A program made the position numbers and the translations under genes. Of a stretch of DNA of 64,000 nucleotides, positions 28,178-37,205 are shown in pieces (position 1 is the first letter of the stretch; each line of letters starts with the position of its first letter). The notes under the pieces were generated by a model. That model saw only the letters and a program-made list of their open reading frames with translations. It had not been told where the DNA came from and did no database searches. The stretch is from NCBI RefSeq assembly GCF_036013645.1, contig NZ_CP107869.1:2790001-2854000 (forward strand). The letters are read 5' to 3'. Source of the DNA: Streptomyces sp. NBC_00490. GTDB taxonomy: Bacteria > Actinomycetota > Actinomycetes > Streptomycetales > Streptomycetaceae.

Positions 28178-28567
28178 GTGCACACCTACGACGTTCCCCG
28201 CCGCCAGTCCTACCAGTCGATCCCGTCCTCGCGGCCGACTCCGGACCCGCTGTGCGGCCCATCGGTCACGCCGATCTACGACGCGCTCTACGCCGAGTAC
28301 GTCAAGTCGTTCCGCTCGCTGCCGGGTGACCGCAGCGGCGAGGAGGAGCTGGGGTTCACCGCGTTCGGGAACCTTGCGCAGGACACGTACGGCGGCCACC
28401 GGCCGGGGTCGTTCAGCAGCTCGTACAGCGCCTACAGTGCGGGCGCGCAGAGTGCCCGCGTCGGGCAGCAGCAGTCGCAGTGGCAGCGCGTCGGACAGAT
28501 CGGGCAGCACGGCACGATGGTGCAGCACGTGCCGGCGCTGCCGCCGGGTCAGCGCCGCGGCTTGTGA
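28178..28567 (+). CDS. conserved protein of unknown function
   Basis: A protein of about 129 residues (from GTG 28178; ATG 28151 is possible) with a low-complexity N-terminus, a conserved-looking TPIYDALYAEYVKSFRSLPGD segment (partly quoted), and a Gln/Ser-rich tail (ARVGQQQSQWQRVGQIGQHG). There is no signal peptide. The TPIYDxLYAE pattern is seen in other small Streptomyces proteins of unknown role. No clear ribosome site for either start. Confidence 0.65.
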   Translation: MHTYDVPRRQSYQSIPSSRPTPDPLCGPSVTPIYDALYAEYVKSFRSLPGDRSGEEELGFTAFGNLAQDTYGGHRPGSFSSSYSAYSAGAQSARVGQQQSQWQRVGQIGQHGTMVQHVPALPPGQRRGL

Positions 28568-28575
28568 CACGGTGA

Positions 28576-28613
28576 ACAGGAAGGGCGGCCCCGACAGGGG
28601 CCGCCCTTCCTGT
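28576..28613. terminator. bidirectional terminator, 17-bp stem
   Basis: The arms 28576-28592 and 28597-28613 are perfect complements (core AAGGGCGGCCCC) with a four-base loop, between the convergent unknown gene and der. Confidence 0.9.
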
Positions 28614-28623
28614 GTGTCCGCGC

Positions 28624-30102
28624 TTACTTCTTCTTGGCGCCGCGCTTCTCGCGCACCCGCACCGAGATATGGATTGGGGTGCCGTCGAAGCTGAACTCCT
28701 CGCGCAGCCGGCGCTCGATGAAGCGCCGGTAGCCCGCCTCGATGAAGCCGGAGGCGAAGAGGACGAACCGCGGGGGCTTGGTGCCGGCCTGGGTACCGAA
28801 CAGGATGCGGGGCTGCTTGCCGCCGCGCACCGGGTGCGGGTGGGCGGCGACCAGTTCGCCGAGGAAGGCGTTCAGGCGGCCCGTCGGAACACGGGTCTCC
28901 CAGCCGGCCAGGGCCGTCTCGATCGCCGGGACCAGCTTCTCCATGTGACGGCCGGTGCGCGCCGAGACATTGACCCGCGGCGCCCAGGCGACCTGGGCGA
29001 GCTCGGTCTCGATCTCCCGCTCCAGGTAGTAGCGGCGCTCCTCGTCGAGGGTGTCCCACTTGTTGTAGGCGATGACGATCGCGCGGCCCGCGTCCACCGC
29101 CATGGTGACGATGCGCTGGTCCTGCACCGAGATCGACTCGGAGGCGTCGATCAGGATGACCGCGACCTCGGCCTTCTCGACGGCGGCCGCGGTACGCAGC
29201 GAGGCGTAGTAGTCGGCGCCCTGCTGGAGGTGGACGCGCTTGCGGATGCCCGCCGTGTCGACGAACTTCCAGGTGACGCCGCCGAGTTCGATGAGCTCGT
29301 CGACCGGGTCGCGGGTGGTGCCCGCGAGCTCGTTGACGACGACGCGCTCCTCGTTGGCCACCTTGTTCAGGAGCGAGGACTTGCCGACGTTCGGGCGGCC
29401 GATGAGCGCGATGCGGCGCGGACCGCCGACAGCGGTGCCGAAGCTCTGCTCGGGCGCCTCCGGCAGGGCCTCCAGGACGGCGTCCAGCATGTCGCCGGTG
29501 CCGCGGCCGTGCAGCGAGGAGACCGGGTGCGGCTCGCCGATGCCGAGGGACCACAGGGCCGTCGCGTCGGCCTCGCCGCTCTGGCCGTCGACCTTGTTGG
29601 CGCAGAGCACCACGGGCTTGTTGGCCTTGCGGAGCAGCCGGACGACGGCCTCGTCGGTGTCGGTGACGCCGACCTTGGCGTCGACGACGAAGACGACCGC
29701 GTCGGCGGCCTCGATCGCGTACTCGGCCTGTGCGGCCACGGAGGCGTCGATGCCGAGGACGTCCTGCTCCCAGCCGCCGGTGTCGACGACCTTGAAGCGG
29801 CGGCCCGCCCACTCGGCCTCGTAGGTCACGCGGTCGCGGGTGACGCCGGGCTTGTCCTCGACGACGGCCTCGCGGCGGCCGATGATGCGGTTCACCAGAG
29901 TCGACTTGCCGACGTTCGGGCGGCCGACGACGGCGAGCACGGGCAGCGGCCCGTGACCGGCCTCCTCGAGCGCGCCCTCGACGTCCTCGACGTCGAAGCC
30001 CTCTTCCGCGGCGAGCTCCATGAACTCCGCGAACTCGGCATCGCCAAGCGCTCCGTGGTCGTGCTGCTCGCCCGAGCCGTCGGAGTGGATGTGGTCGTTC
30101 AT
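28624..30102 (-). CDS. der: ribosome-biogenesis GTPase Der (EngA)
   Basis: A 492-residue protein with two GTPase domains in tandem, each opening with GRPNVGKS (residues about 57 and 230), followed by the KH-like domain and a basic C-terminus (REKRGAKKK). NKVD and NKWD are the G4 motifs. Der acts in assembly of the 50S subunit and is normally essential. An acidic N-terminal extension of about 50 residues is typical of actinobacteria. Start ATG 30102 has GAGG ten bases upstream, whereas the longer frame starts lack one. The gene follows plsC by 79 bases in the same cluster. Confidence 0.95.
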   Translation of the reverse strand: MNDHIHSDGSGEQHDHGALGDAEFAEFMELAAEEGFDVEDVEGALEEAGHGPLPVLAVVGRPNVGKSTLVNRIIGRREAVVEDKPGVTRDRVTYEAEWAGRRFKVVDTGGWEQDVLGIDASVAAQAEYAIEAADAVVFVVDAKVGVTDTDEAVVRLLRKANKPVVLCANKVDGQSGEADATALWSLGIGEPHPVSSLHGRGTGDMLDAVLEALPEAPEQSFGTAVGGPRRIALIGRPNVGKSSLLNKVANEERVVVNELAGTTRDPVDELIELGGVTWKFVDTAGIRKRVHLQQGADYYASLRTAAAVEKAEVAVILIDASESISVQDQRIVTMAVDAGRAIVIAYNKWDTLDEERRYYLEREIETELAQVAWAPRVNVSARTGRHMEKLVPAIETALAGWETRVPTGRLNAFLGELVAAHPHPVRGGKQPRILFGTQAGTKPPRFVLFASGFIEAGYRRFIERRLREEFSFDGTPIHISVRVREKRGAKKK

Positions 30103-30181
30103 GAAGTCCGTACCTCGTCGTTCATCGTGGTGATCGGTGGACCTCCCGGTTTCTCCGGTTTGATCCACTACTTAGTGTCGC

Positions 30182-30826
30182 TCAGCGCCCGGTCAGGCGC
30201 CTGGCGTTTTCCAGGTGCGCGGTGAGCTGCTTCTGGATGCGCTCGGTCGCCTCGTCGAGCGCCTTACGGGTACGCCGCCCGCTGCCGTCGCCCGCCTCGA
30301 ACGGGTCACCGAAGACCACGTCGACACGGCTGCGCAACGGAGGCAGCGCCTTAATCAACCGTCCGGGCCGGTCGGAGCTTCCCAGCACGGCGACCGGGAC
30401 AATCGCGGCGCCGCTGCGGACGGCGAAGTACGCGAGCCCTGCGCGCAGCGCGGCGAAGTCGCCCTCGCCACGGGTGCCCTCCGGGAAGATCCCGAGGACC
30501 CCGCCGGCCGAAAGTACGTCCAGGGCCTGGGTGATGGCCGTGCGGTCGGTGCCCGACCGGTCGACCTTGACCTGCCCGATGGCGAGCAGGAACGGGTCGA
30601 GGGGACCGATGAAGGCCTCCTTCTTGATCAGGAAGTGCGTCGGCCGGGGCGCCACACCCATGACCATCGGGCCGTCGATGGCGTGGGAGTGGTTGACGGC
30701 GTAGATCACCGGGCCGGTCGCGGGCACCTTCCAGGCGCCCAGCACGCGCGGCTTCCACAGCCCGTACATCAGGCCGACGCCGATGCGCCGCCCTACCTCT
30801 GCACCCCGCTCCGAAGGCACGGTCAC
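30182..30826 (-). CDS. plsC: 1-acylglycerol-3-phosphate acyltransferase family (PlsC)
   Basis: A 214-residue acyltransferase with the motifs NHSHAID (catalytic His and Asp), the FPEGTR phosphate-binding motif and a following VPVAVLG. It transfers acyl groups to lysophosphatidate in phospholipid synthesis, on the inner face of the membrane. Start GTG 30826 overlaps the cmk stop as GTGA. The der-plsC-cmk order is conserved in actinobacteria. Confidence 0.88.
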   Translation of the reverse strand: MTVPSERGAEVGRRIGVGLMYGLWKPRVLGAWKVPATGPVIYAVNHSHAIDGPMVMGVAPRPTHFLIKKEAFIGPLDPFLLAIGQVKVDRSGTDRTAITQALDVLSAGGVLGIFPEGTRGEGDFAALRAGLAYFAVRSGAAIVPVAVLGSSDRPGRLIKALPPLRSRVDVVFGDPFEAGDGSGRRTRKALDEATERIQKQLTAHLENARRLTGR

Positions 30827-31509
30827 TTCCCGGCCCGCTTCTCCTCGACGAGGGTGACGACGCACTCGATGACCTGCGTCAGCGAGAGCTCGGTGGTGTC
30901 CACCTCGACCGCGTCACCGGCCTTGGCGAGCGGCGAGGTCTTCCGGCTGGAGTCGGCCGCGTCCCGCTTGACCAGGGCCTCGCGGGTGGCGTTGACGTCC
31001 GCGCCCTTCAGCTCACCGCTGCGGCGGGCGGCACGCGCCTCCGGGGACGCGGTGAGGAAGATCTTGAGGTCGGCGTCGGGCAGCACGGTCGTACCGATGT
31101 CGCGGCCCTCGACGACGATGCCCCGCTCCGCCGAGGCGGCGATCGAGCGCTGCAGCTCGGTGATCCGCGCCCGCACCTCGGGCACCGCGCTCACCGCGCT
31201 GACCTTGGAGGTGACCTCCTGGGTGCGGATCGGCCCGGCGACGTCGATGCCGTCGACGGTGATCGTCGGGTCGGCCGGGTCGGTGCCGGAGATGATCTCC
31301 GCCTTGCCGGCCACCGCGGCGATCGCGGTCGGGTCCTCGATGTCGATCCCGTTGGTCACCATCCACCACGTGATCGCCCGGTACTGGGCGCCGGTGTCCA
31401 GGTAGCTCAGACCGAGCTGCGCCGCGACGGCCTTCGACGTGCTCGACTTGCCGGTGCCGGAGGGACCGTCGATGGCGACGATCACGGGCTGGGCGGCGCC
31501 GTTTTCCAC
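30823..31509 (-). CDS. cmk: cytidylate kinase
   Basis: A 228-residue (d)CMP kinase with P-loop GPSGTGKSS near residue 15, the LDTGAQYRAITWW segment of the CMP site and EGRDIGTTVLPDA. It makes CDP from CMP and, with pyrG, feeds CTP and dCTP pools. Start GTG 31509 is used since GGAAGG lies nine bases upstream. The following 87 bases to tyrA have no clear signal. Confidence 0.94.
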   Translation of the reverse strand: MENGAAQPVIVAIDGPSGTGKSSTSKAVAAQLGLSYLDTGAQYRAITWWMVTNGIDIEDPTAIAAVAGKAEIISGTDPADPTITVDGIDVAGPIRTQEVTSKVSAVSAVPEVRARITELQRSIAASAERGIVVEGRDIGTTVLPDADLKIFLTASPEARAARRSGELKGADVNATREALVKRDAADSSRKTSPLAKAGDAVEVDTTELSLTQVIECVVTLVEEKRAGK

Positions 31510-31596
31510 GGGAGGACACCTTCCTGGTGCGGTGTGGCGGGGAGTGCGGGGCGCAAGGGGGCCCCGCACAAGGGTACTGGCTCGTCGGCGGCCTCT

Positions 31597-32682
31597 TTAC
31601 TGGCGGATGGCCCAGCCACGCTCCCGCAGGGCCGCCGTCAGGACCGGCGCCGTCTGCGGCTCCACCATCAGCTGCACCAGACCCGCCTGCTGCCCGGTCG
31701 CGTGCTCGATGCGCACGTCCTCGATGTTGACCCCGGCCCGTCCCGCGTCCGCGAAGATACGGGCCAGCTGACCGGGCTGGTCGTCGATGAGGACGGCCAC
31801 GACCTCGTAGGTGCGCGGGGCGGACCCGTGCTTGCCGGGTACCCGCACCTGTCCCGCGTTCCCGCGCCGCAGCACGTCCTCGATGCCCACGGCTCCCTCA
31901 CCGCGCTTGGCCTCGTCGGAGGATTGCAGGGACCGCAGCGCCCGCACCGTCTCCTCGATGTCGGCGGCGACGTCGGTGAGCAGGTCGGCGACCGGCCCCG
32001 GGTTCGCGGAGAGGATGTCGATCCACATCCGGGGGTCGGACGCGGCGATCCGGGTCACATCACGGATGCCCTGACCGCACAGTCGTACGGCGGCCTCCTC
32101 GGCGCTCTCCAGCCGTGCGGCGACCATGCTCGACACCAGGTGGGGCATGTGGGAGACCAGCGCGACGGCGCGGTCGTGGGCGTCGGCGTCCATCACGACC
32201 GGTACGGCGCGGCAGTGCGAGACCAGTTCCAGGGCGAGGTTCAGCACCTCGGTGTCGGTGTCCCGGGTCGGCGTCAGCACCCAGGGGCGGCCCTCGAAGA
32301 GGTCGCCGGTCGCGGCCAGCGGGCCGGACTTCTCGCGGCCGGACATGGGGTGCGTGCCGATGTACGAGGCGAGGTCGACACCGAGCGCCTCCAGCTCGCG
32401 GCGCGGCCCGCCCTTGACGCTCGCCACATCGATGTACCCGCGGGCCACGCCCCGGCGCATGGCGTCGGCGAGGACCGCGGCCACATGGGCGGGCGGGGCG
32501 GCGACGATCGCGAGGTCGACGGGCCCCTCGGGCTCCTCGTCGGTGCCGGCGCCGAGCGCGGCGGCGGTGCGGGCCTGCTCGGGGTCGTGGTCGGCCAGAT
32601 GGACCTGGACGCCCCGGCTGACCAGCGCCAGCGCGGCGGACGTGCCGATGAGGCCGGTGCCGATGACGAGTGCGGTTCTCAC
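31597..32682 (-). CDS. tyrA: prephenate dehydrogenase with C-terminal ACT domain
   Basis: A 361-residue enzyme of tyrosine synthesis. The Rossmann motif GTGLIGTSAA is at the N-terminus; THPMSGREKSG and the SHMPHLVSS segment belong to the catalytic half. The last 75 residues form an ACT domain (VVAVLIDDQPGQLARIFADA), the likely site of feedback by tyrosine. Start GTG 32682 overlaps the aroH stop as GTGA, so chorismate mutase and prephenate dehydrogenase are made together. Confidence 0.93.
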   Translation of the reverse strand: MRTALVIGTGLIGTSAALALVSRGVQVHLADHDPEQARTAAALGAGTDEEPEGPVDLAIVAAPPAHVAAVLADAMRRGVARGYIDVASVKGGPRRELEALGVDLASYIGTHPMSGREKSGPLAATGDLFEGRPWVLTPTRDTDTEVLNLALELVSHCRAVPVVMDADAHDRAVALVSHMPHLVSSMVAARLESAEEAAVRLCGQGIRDVTRIAASDPRMWIDILSANPGPVADLLTDVAADIEETVRALRSLQSSDEAKRGEGAVGIEDVLRRGNAGQVRVPGKHGSAPRTYEVVAVLIDDQPGQLARIFADAGRAGVNIEDVRIEHATGQQAGLVQLMVEPQTAPVLTAALRERGWAIRQ

Positions 32683-33041
32683 TGGGCGATGTCCTTGCGC
32701 AGGGCGGCCGCGGTGCCCAGGTAGACGTGGTTGATCTCGGTACGGGGCCGGTCGGACTCTATGTGCGCGAGGATCCGCACGACGCGGGGCATGGCGCCCT
32801 CGATGTCGAGCTCCTGGGCGCAGATCAGCGGGACGTCCACGATGCCGAGCTTGCGGGCCGCGGCCGCCGGGAAGTCGCTGTGCAGATCCGGAGTGGCCGT
32901 GAACCAGATGCTGATCAGGTCGTCGGCGGTGAGGTCGTTCCGCTCCAGGACGGCGGTGAGGAGCGCTCCGACCTGCTCGTCCATGTGGCCGGCTTCGTCC
33001 CGTTCGAGTTGGACGGCGCCCCGGACCGCTCGTACCGCCAC
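32679..33041 (-). CDS. aroH: chorismate mutase, AroH class
   Basis: A 120-residue monofunctional chorismate mutase of the trimeric AroH fold. Marks are MAVRAVRGAVQLERDE at the start, TATPDLHSDFPAAAAR and the C-terminal NHVYLGTAAALRKD; the Arg residues of the first strand and of the Arg-Lys tail are those that bind substrate. It converts chorismate to prephenate, substrate of the coupled tyrA product. Confidence 0.93.
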   Translation of the reverse strand: MAVRAVRGAVQLERDEAGHMDEQVGALLTAVLERNDLTADDLISIWFTATPDLHSDFPAAAARKLGIVDVPLICAQELDIEGAMPRVVRILAHIESDRPRTEINHVYLGTAAALRKDIAQ

Positions 33042-33132
33042 GGCTGTGCTCCTTGCTGATGTACGGCTCTTGGTACATCCAGCCTAGTCAGCCCGCGTCG
33101 GGCCGGTGTCCGCCGCCCGCACGCTGAGACAC

Positions 33133-33537
33133 CTACAGGTTCTGCTGCCTGGCGAGCTCGTCGAGGCCGGCCGGCACCTGTCCGTCCGGCGTCAGCTTGT
33201 CCACGACCTGGGGCAGCACCTGGGCCAGCTCGTCCGCGGCCTTGTCCGGGGAGACGCCCGACTCCTCGGCGACCTGCCGGAGGGTGTCGCCGGGCAGCGC
33301 GTGCTGGATCTGCGGGCCGGTCACGGACTGGTTGGCGCCGGTGCCGACCCAGGAGTCCTTCTGCTCGGCGAGGCCCGACTTGGCGAGCGTGTCGAGCAGC
33401 CCGCCCAGCGGATTGTTGCCGTTGCCGCCCTGTTTGCCGAGTGCGGAGAGCAGCGCGCCGAGGATGTTGCTCCCGCTGGAACCGTTGCCCGAGCCGAGGA
33501 GTCCTCCCAGAAGACTGCCGACGTCGTTACCCGCCAT
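33133..33537 (-). CDS. DUF937/YidB-like protein
   Basis: A 134-residue protein of the YidB/DUF937 family: an N-terminal Gly/Asn/Ser-rich half (LLGGLLGSGNGSSGSN) and a C-terminal half with helices typical of the family (LPGDTLRQVAEESGVSPDKA). Role unknown in bacteria. Start ATG 33537 is preceded by AAAGG seven bases upstream; the longer frame to 33552 is less likely. Divergent from the gene at 33713. Confidence 0.78.
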   Translation of the reverse strand: MAGNDVGSLLGGLLGSGNGSSGSNILGALLSALGKQGGNGNNPLGGLLDTLAKSGLAEQKDSWVGTGANQSVTGPQIQHALPGDTLRQVAEESGVSPDKAADELAQVLPQVVDKLTPDGQVPAGLDELARQQNL

Positions 33538-33712
33538 GGTCATGCCTTTCACGAGGTCGGCCGAGCCCGGGGGGACCCGGCGCCGAACTCTGCCAATGTC
33601 ACCCAGATCGCCCTATTCCGCTACTTGTGGTGAGAACGCGCCCGTGCGCCTCTGGACGCGGGGCCCCGGGTCCGCTCTCATGGCAGGAAGCTCGCCTCGG
33701 GGGAGGCCCGTA

Positions 33713-34375
33713 ATGAAGCGTTCCGGACCACTGCTCACCCTTCTCGCGGGTCTGCTGGTAGGCCTGTTCATGCTGTCGCTGAATGCGACGACGGGCGAGA
33801 AGACCACCTCGTCCTCGGTTCAGGAGTCGCCGAGCACGAAGGCGTCACCGAGCCCGGCTCCCACGCGGACGACCCCGTCTCCGTCCCCCTCGCCGTCGAA
33901 GGTGCCCGTCCCGGACGCCGACTACGCGGGCCGCACCGACGACGACTCCTCCGCGATCGCCGTGTCCCTGCGCGACGGCCGGGCGATCGCGTACTTCTGC
34001 GACGGCCGGGACAAGGAGTCGTGGCTCAAGGGCGACGTCGAGGACGACGGCACCATGAAGCTCACCGCCAAGGACGGCTCGAAGCTGAACGGCACCCTCA
34101 AGGAGGGCAAGCGGATCAGCGGCACGGTCGACATCGGCGGCGGGCACTACACCTTCACCGCCGACAAGGCGATCAAGCCGTCCGGTCTGTACCGGGCGAC
34201 GGCCACCGTGCGCGACGCGAAGTTCGACGGCGGCTGGATCGTGCTGAAGGACGGCAGCCAGGTCGGCATCCTCAAGAAGGACGGCAAGCCCTCCCCCGCA
34301 CCCGAGATCGACCCGGAGACCGGCGTGGTGACGGTCGACGGACAGCAGCTCACGGCCCGCCCCGTCACCCCCTGA
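33713..34375 (+). CDS. secreted or membrane-anchored protein of unknown function
   Basis: A 220-residue protein with one N-terminal hydrophobic helix (residues about 7-24), a Ser/Thr/Pro-rich spacer (PSPAPTRTTPSPSPSPS) and a beta-rich soluble domain (residues about 70-190, VSLRDGRAIAYFCDGRDKES, DGGWIVLKDGSQVGILKKDG). The N-terminal helix has no lipobox Cys, so it is either an anchor or a non-cleaved signal. The ribosome site GGGGGAGG precedes ATG 33713. It begins the three-gene run with DUF6529 and a Rieske protein and may sit in the same electron-transfer system, which is inference. Confidence 0.7.
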   Translation: MKRSGPLLTLLAGLLVGLFMLSLNATTGEKTTSSSVQESPSTKASPSPAPTRTTPSPSPSPSKVPVPDADYAGRTDDDSSAIAVSLRDGRAIAYFCDGRDKESWLKGDVEDDGTMKLTAKDGSKLNGTLKEGKRISGTVDIGGGHYTFTADKAIKPSGLYRATATVRDAKFDGGWIVLKDGSQVGILKKDGKPSPAPEIDPETGVVTVDGQQLTARPVTP

Positions 34376-34401
34376 ACTCCAGTCCGTACGAGGGAGCCGA
34401 C

Positions 34402-34986
34402 ATGACCGCCGACCCGAACGCCGCCACCCAGGGTTTCCCCTCTCCCCGGCCCGCCGAGCCGCGGCCGAGCCCGGCGCGCTATCTGGTTCCCGCACTGGTC
34501 GCCGCCGCCGTGGCGGTCGCCCTCGGGGTGTACGGCAAGGTCCACGACCCGGCGGGGACCGCCTTCAACCTCGCCGGCTTCAGCAGCACGGGCGCGGTCA
34601 AGTCCTGGATGGCGACGGTCGCGGTCTTCTTCGCCGTCGTCCAGTTCTTCTCGGCGCTGATGATGTACGGCAGGCTGCCGGGCCCGAGCTGGTCAGGGGT
34701 GCTGCACCGCTGGTCGGGGCGGGTGGCGTTCCTGGTGGCGGTGCCGGTGGCGGTGCACTGTCTGTACGCGCTGGGCTATCAGACGTACGAAACGCGCGTT
34801 TTCTGGCACTCCCTCCTGGGTTGCTTCTTCTTCGGGGTGTTCAGTGCCAAGATGCTGCTGCTCCGCTCGGAGCGACTCCCCAACTGGCTGCTGCCGATCG
34901 TCGGCGGGCTCGTCTTCACCGCGCTGACGATCATCTGGCTGACCTCCGCCCTCTGGTTCTTCCGCACCTTCGGAGTGACGACATGA
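34402..34986 (+). CDS. DUF6529 membrane protein
   Basis: A 194-residue protein with five hydrophobic segments. It matches the Streptomyces DUF6529 family and has the look of a small b-type cytochrome or ferric-reductase-like domain: single His residues occur in the helices (GVLHRWSGRVAF, AVHCLYALGYQTYE, VFWHSLLGCFFFGV). These could be haem ligands, though no family function is known. ATG 34402 follows GAGGGAG; the stop overlaps the Rieske start as ATGA. Together they look like a membrane anchor for Rieske-driven electron transfer. Confidence 0.75.
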   Translation: MTADPNAATQGFPSPRPAEPRPSPARYLVPALVAAAVAVALGVYGKVHDPAGTAFNLAGFSSTGAVKSWMATVAVFFAVVQFFSALMMYGRLPGPSWSGVLHRWSGRVAFLVAVPVAVHCLYALGYQTYETRVFWHSLLGCFFFGVFSAKMLLLRSERLPNWLLPIVGGLVFTALTIIWLTSALWFFRTFGVTT

Positions 34987-35396
34987 CGACTCACGGCCCG
35001 ACGCGACGCACGGTCCTCCTCGCGACCGGGGCCGCGGCGTTCACCGTCGGCTGCGGCGAGTACGGCAACGAGGGCGACTCCGGGTCCGACACCGTCGAGG
35101 CCTCCGCCGGCCAGGAGCTTGCGAAGACCGGTGAGATCCCGGTCGGCGGCGGCAAGATCTTCAAGGACGAGAAGGTCGTCGTCACCCAGCCGAAGGAAGG
35201 CGAGTTCAAGGCCTTCACCAGCATCTGCACCCACCAGCAGTGCCCGGTGGCCAACGTCGACGGCGGCACCATCAACTGCACCTGCCACGGCAGCAAGTTC
35301 AGCATCACGGACGGCTCGGTGGAGAACCCGCCGGCGCCCCGCCCGCTGGCCGAGAAGAAGATCACGGTGCAAGGCGACTCGATCCGGCTGGCCTAG
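34983..35396 (+). CDS. exported Rieske [2Fe-2S] protein
   Basis: A 137-residue Rieske protein. The N-terminus TRRTVLLATGAAAFTVGCG has a twin-arginine-like pair and an apparent lipobox (Cys25), so it is likely a Tat-exported lipoprotein. Cluster ligands are in CTHQQC (Cys-His) and CTCHGSKFS (Cys-His). It is translationally coupled to the DUF6529 membrane protein (ATGA overlap). The pair may pass electrons between the membrane and an external or quinone partner. The stop overlaps the stop of the ADP-ribosylglycohydrolase gene by four bases. Confidence 0.88.
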   Translation: MTTHGPTRRTVLLATGAAAFTVGCGEYGNEGDSGSDTVEASAGQELAKTGEIPVGGGKIFKDEKVVVTQPKEGEFKAFTSICTHQQCPVANVDGGTINCTCHGSKFSITDGSVENPPAPRPLAEKKITVQGDSIRLA

Positions 35397-36412
35397 TCCC
35401 AGAGGGCGCCGAGCGTCGCCAGCTCGCTCTGGTACTCGATCCGGTCCGCCCACTCGACGGGCCATACGCCGGCCCCGTGGTACGCCCCCGCGAAGGCCCC
35501 CGCCAGACAGGCGATCGAGTCGGAGTCCCCGGCGGTGCAGGCGGCCCGCCGCAGGGCCGTCACCGGTTCGTCGACGAACAGCAGGAAGCACAGCAGCCCG
35601 GTAGCCAGCGCCTCCTCGGCGATCCACCCCTCACCGGTCGCCAGACACGGATCGGTCTCCGGGGACACGGAACGGACCGCTTCCTGAAGGCGCCCGAGGA
35701 TCTCCAGGCACTCGTCCCAGCCGCGCGCGATGAAGTGCTCGGGAGTCGGGTCCTGGCTGCGGGTCCACAGGTCGCCGAGCCAGTGGTGGTGATAACGGGT
35801 GCGGTTCTCGAGGGCGTACGACCGCAGCAGCCCCACCAGTCCGGTCGGCTCGGCACCCTGCGCGAGCAGCCGTACGGCGTGCGCGGTGAGGTCGGACGCG
35901 GCGAGCGCGGTCGGGTGCCCGTGCGTGAGCGCGGACTGCAACTGGGCGGCGCCGGAGCGCTGTTCGTCGCTCAGACCGGGGACCAGTCCGACGGGGGCGA
36001 CGCGCATGTTGGCGCCGCAGCCCTTGGAGTGGATCTGGCTGGCGTCCTGCCACAGGCGCCCTTCGGTCTTCAGCAGGTTGCACGCGACGAGACAGGTCCG
36101 GCCCGGCGCGCGGTTGTTCTCCGGCGACTGGTACCAGTCCACGAACTCCTCGCGCACCGGACGCTCCATCCGCTTGGGCGCGAGCAGCCCGCGGTCCATG
36201 GCCGTGCGCAGCCCTCGCCCCAACGCCAGCGTCATCTGCGTGTCGTCCGTGACGATCGCCGGCTTCGGCAGCTCCATCTCCCGCCACGGCCCGCACTTGG
36301 CGAGGATCGACGGCACGTCGTTGAACTCGGTCGGGAAGCCCAGCGCGTCCCCCAGGGCGAGCCCCAGCAGGGCTCCCGTGGCGGCGCGCTTCCTGACGGT
36401 CGTGGCGGTCAT
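35393..36412 (-). CDS. ADP-ribosylglycohydrolase family protein
   Basis: A 339-residue enzyme with the ADP-ribosylglycohydrolase signatures GALLGLALGDALG near the N-terminus, TDDTQMTLALGRG (metal ligands) and GDSDSIACLAGAFAGAYHG near residue 300. Such enzymes remove ADP-ribose from proteins or small molecules with two Mg ions. ATG 36412 overlaps the stop of the NrtR-type gene as ATGA, so both belong to one operon and probably to NAD/ADP-ribose metabolism. Confidence 0.9.
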   Translation of the reverse strand: MTATTVRKRAATGALLGLALGDALGFPTEFNDVPSILAKCGPWREMELPKPAIVTDDTQMTLALGRGLRTAMDRGLLAPKRMERPVREEFVDWYQSPENNRAPGRTCLVACNLLKTEGRLWQDASQIHSKGCGANMRVAPVGLVPGLSDEQRSGAAQLQSALTHGHPTALAASDLTAHAVRLLAQGAEPTGLVGLLRSYALENRTRYHHHWLGDLWTRSQDPTPEHFIARGWDECLEILGRLQEAVRSVSPETDPCLATGEGWIAEEALATGLLCFLLFVDEPVTALRRAACTAGDSDSIACLAGAFAGAYHGAGVWPVEWADRIEYQSELATLGALWD

Positions 36413-37128
36413 GCGGGACGTCCTTCCCGAGGCGTTCGGAGCAGAGGCGGATGGAGCGTCGTGGCCGTGCCCGCGCGGTAGAGCGCGGCCGGTTTGCCGC
36501 GGCCGCCGGTCAGTCGCGCGGCGCCCGGGACCGGTTCGACGAAGCCGGGGGTGGCAAGCACCTTGCGCCGGAAGTTGGGGCGGTCGAGGGCGGTGCCCCA
36601 CACGGTCTCGTAGACCTGTTGCAGCTCGCCGAGCGTGAACTCCGTCCCGCAGAAGGCGGTGGCGAGGCAGGTGTACTCGAGCTTGGCGCCGACGCGTTCC
36701 CGGGCGTCGGCCAGGATCCGGTCGTGGTCGAAGGCGAGCGGTCGCGCTGCGCCGTACGGCACCCAGCGGGCGTCCGCGGCGTCGCTGCCGCCGTGCGGCT
36801 CGGGCGGGTCCGGCAGCAGCGCGGCGAAGGCGACGGACACGACGCGCATCCGGGGGTCGCGGTCGGGCTCGCTGTAGGTCCGCAGCTGTTCCAGGTGCAG
36901 CCCGGAGACGTCCGACAGCCCGGTCTCCTCGGCGAGTTCACGCCGGGCGGCCGTCTCGGCGGACTCGTCGGGCTGCACGAAACCGCCGGGCAGGGCCCAG
37001 TGGCCGGCGTACGGCTCCTGTCCGCGCTCCACGAGCAGGACGTGCAGGGCGCCCTCGGTGACGGTGAGGACGGCGAGATCGACGGTGACGGCGAAGGGCT
37101 CATAGGCGTGCTTGTCGTATGCGTCCAC
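36409..37128 (-). CDS. NrtR-type NUDIX transcriptional regulator
   Basis: A 239-residue protein with an N-terminal NUDIX domain and a C-terminal winged-helix part, the layout of NrtR regulators of NAD metabolism, which are released from DNA by ADP-ribose. The Nudix box GGFVQPDESAETAARRELAE, then ETGL, is intact (Gly, Glu, Arg-Glu, Glu-Glu), so it could also hydrolyse. The C-terminal segment ELQQVYETVWGTALDRPNFR is the NrtR winged helix. GTG 37128 follows GGGGGTGGGGG. It is coupled to the ADP-ribosylglycohydrolase gene. A palindrome at 37146-37162 in the upstream gap is the probable operator. Confidence 0.88.
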   Translation of the reverse strand: MDAYDKHAYEPFAVTVDLAVLTVTEGALHVLLVERGQEPYAGHWALPGGFVQPDESAETAARRELAEETGLSDVSGLHLEQLRTYSEPDRDPRMRVVSVAFAALLPDPPEPHGGSDAADARWVPYGAARPLAFDHDRILADARERVGAKLEYTCLATAFCGTEFTLGELQQVYETVWGTALDRPNFRRKVLATPGFVEPVPGAARLTGGRGKPAALYRAGTATTLHPPLLRTPREGRPA

Positions 37129-37145
37129 GCACCCCCACCCCCTTA

Positions 37146-37162
37146 ATAGTCACTACGACTAT
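37146..37162. promoter_or_regulatory. NrtR-like palindromic operator
   Basis: ATAGTC (37146-37151) and GACTAT (37157-37162) form a perfect inverted repeat with spacer ACTAC, in the divergent gap between the NrtR-type gene and the DUF72 gene. It overlaps AT-rich -10-like hexamers on both strands (TATAAA on the plus strand at 37160-37165), so it could control both directions. Confidence 0.7.
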
Positions 37163-37205
37163 AAAGTTGCCGGATGGGATCGCACAACCCGGGTAACCGC
37201 ACCGC

